From CBDFMR01 sp965249765 (lineage in GTDB: Bacteria > Bacteroidota > Bacteroidia > Chitinophagales > Saprospiraceae): 64,000 nucleotides of DNA. The position numbers were made by a program, and so were the translations under genes. The stretch is from contig CBDFMR010000005.1 in the NCBI GenBank assembly GCA_965249765.1, positions 62,001 to 126,000 of the forward strand. Direction: 5' to 3'. Each line of letters begins with the position of its first letter. Positions within the stretch are counted from its first letter, which is position 1. This document shows, piece by piece, positions 63,719 through 64,000 of this stretch. The notes beneath the pieces are model-generated. The model saw nothing but the letters and a program-made list of their open reading frames with translations. It was not told the DNA's origin and did not search any database.

Positions 63719-64000
63719 TATTGGATCAGGGCTAAAGCCCAATACTATTATTACACTTTTCCGTTGCCTAAAGGAACAATCGTATCCTTCTTGGCAACCC
63801 ATTATTGTCCAATCAAATATTCTCCCCTTCTTCACCCACATCAGATTCGTTGGCCCAATGAAATATGAGGGATCTATCAAAAAGCCTATGCAACACTTTA
63901 CCGTAAGTTTTAGCCGACGGTATATCCGACTCCTATAAGTGGGCTTTAACTCCCATCGATATTAATTTGGATACAACTTGACAAAATATTCCCTAGAATC
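63719..64000. repeat. REP-like palindromic intergenic sequence
   Basis: GGGCTAAAGCCC (63728-63739) is a perfect short palindrome; GTGGGCTTTAACTCCCAT lies near 63940 and TACCGT...ACGGTA near 63901-63924 forms a hairpin. These motifs resemble REP/IS200-type palindromes. I see no supported gene; a minus-strand frame at 63668-63880 overlaps the hydrolase gene end and has no family features. Confidence 0.45.

Overview
The window is chromosomal DNA from a Bacteroidota bacterium, most likely a Saprospiria-like member; the genus cannot be fixed from sequence alone. The signs are type IX secretion (T9SS) genes (a Plug-like protein, a PorP/SprF-family protein with an OmpA partner, and cargo with type A and type B sorting domains), SprB repeats, a complete nqrABCDEF sodium pump, many DUF families typical of the phylum, and Bacteroidota -7 promoter boxes (TAnnTTTG) in front of many genes. 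I see no tRNA, rRNA or CRISPR array. Base composition is moderately AT-rich throughout.

Layout. 1-3.4 kb: 5' part of metG, a HEAT-like protein, a fatty-acid hydroxylase-family membrane protein, an FkbM methyltransferase and a DUF2141 protein. 3.4-9.5 kb: a 1684-residue T9SS type B surface protein with four 77-residue SprB-type repeats, its duplicated 3' tail, and a small lipoprotein. 9.5-15.8 kb: nqrFEDCBA read leftwards; NqrA has an unusual N-terminal signal/membrane extension. 16-17.5 kb: pnuC, then a GxxExxY gene bracketed by inverted and direct repeats. 17.5-22 kb: an OmpA/PD40 protein with a frameshift-separated DUF1573 tail, a PorP/SprF protein and a DUF2279 protein. 22-23.7 kb: a graveyard of gene fragments (CotH, a lipoprotein, guaB). 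23.7-32.5 kb: tadA, guaB, an EGF-like lipoprotein split by a small IS derivative, a 3-methyladenine glycosylase, the T9SS Plug-like protein, a TolC/HlyD efflux pair and a TIGR04282 protein. 32.5-35.2 kb: DinB protein and a diheme cytochrome c / DUF5777 / heme-lipoprotein trio. 35.4-36.7 kb: a decayed full-length copy of the same IS. 36.7-46.1 kb: alkaline-phosphatase-family protein, metF, a carboxypeptidase-regulatory-domain protein, lon, parE and two secreted proteins. 46.1-48.6 kb: second graveyard (IS200 remnant, broken outer-membrane protein gene, IS-end relics). 48.6-54.9 kb: cvpA, obg, adk, NlpC/P60, L25, prs and an EamA transporter. 55.1-60.4 kb: a surface and signalling cluster (T9SS type A protein, barrel protein with an anti-sigma-like N terminus, ECF sigma factor, large lipoprotein). 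60.6-63.7 kb: yceD-rpmF, RidA, trpS and a FAH-family hydrolase.

The genome segment is shaped by small insertions and local copying. Two IS copies share ends; one still has a perfect 8-bp target duplication. Several genes differ from an open reading frame by one base in an A/T run, which could be real decay, programmed slippage or homopolymer sequencing error. The observations I would follow first are the repeat-bounded GxxExxY cassette, the OmpA-DUF1573 slip site, the membrane-anchored NqrA and the anti-sigma-like barrel protein.
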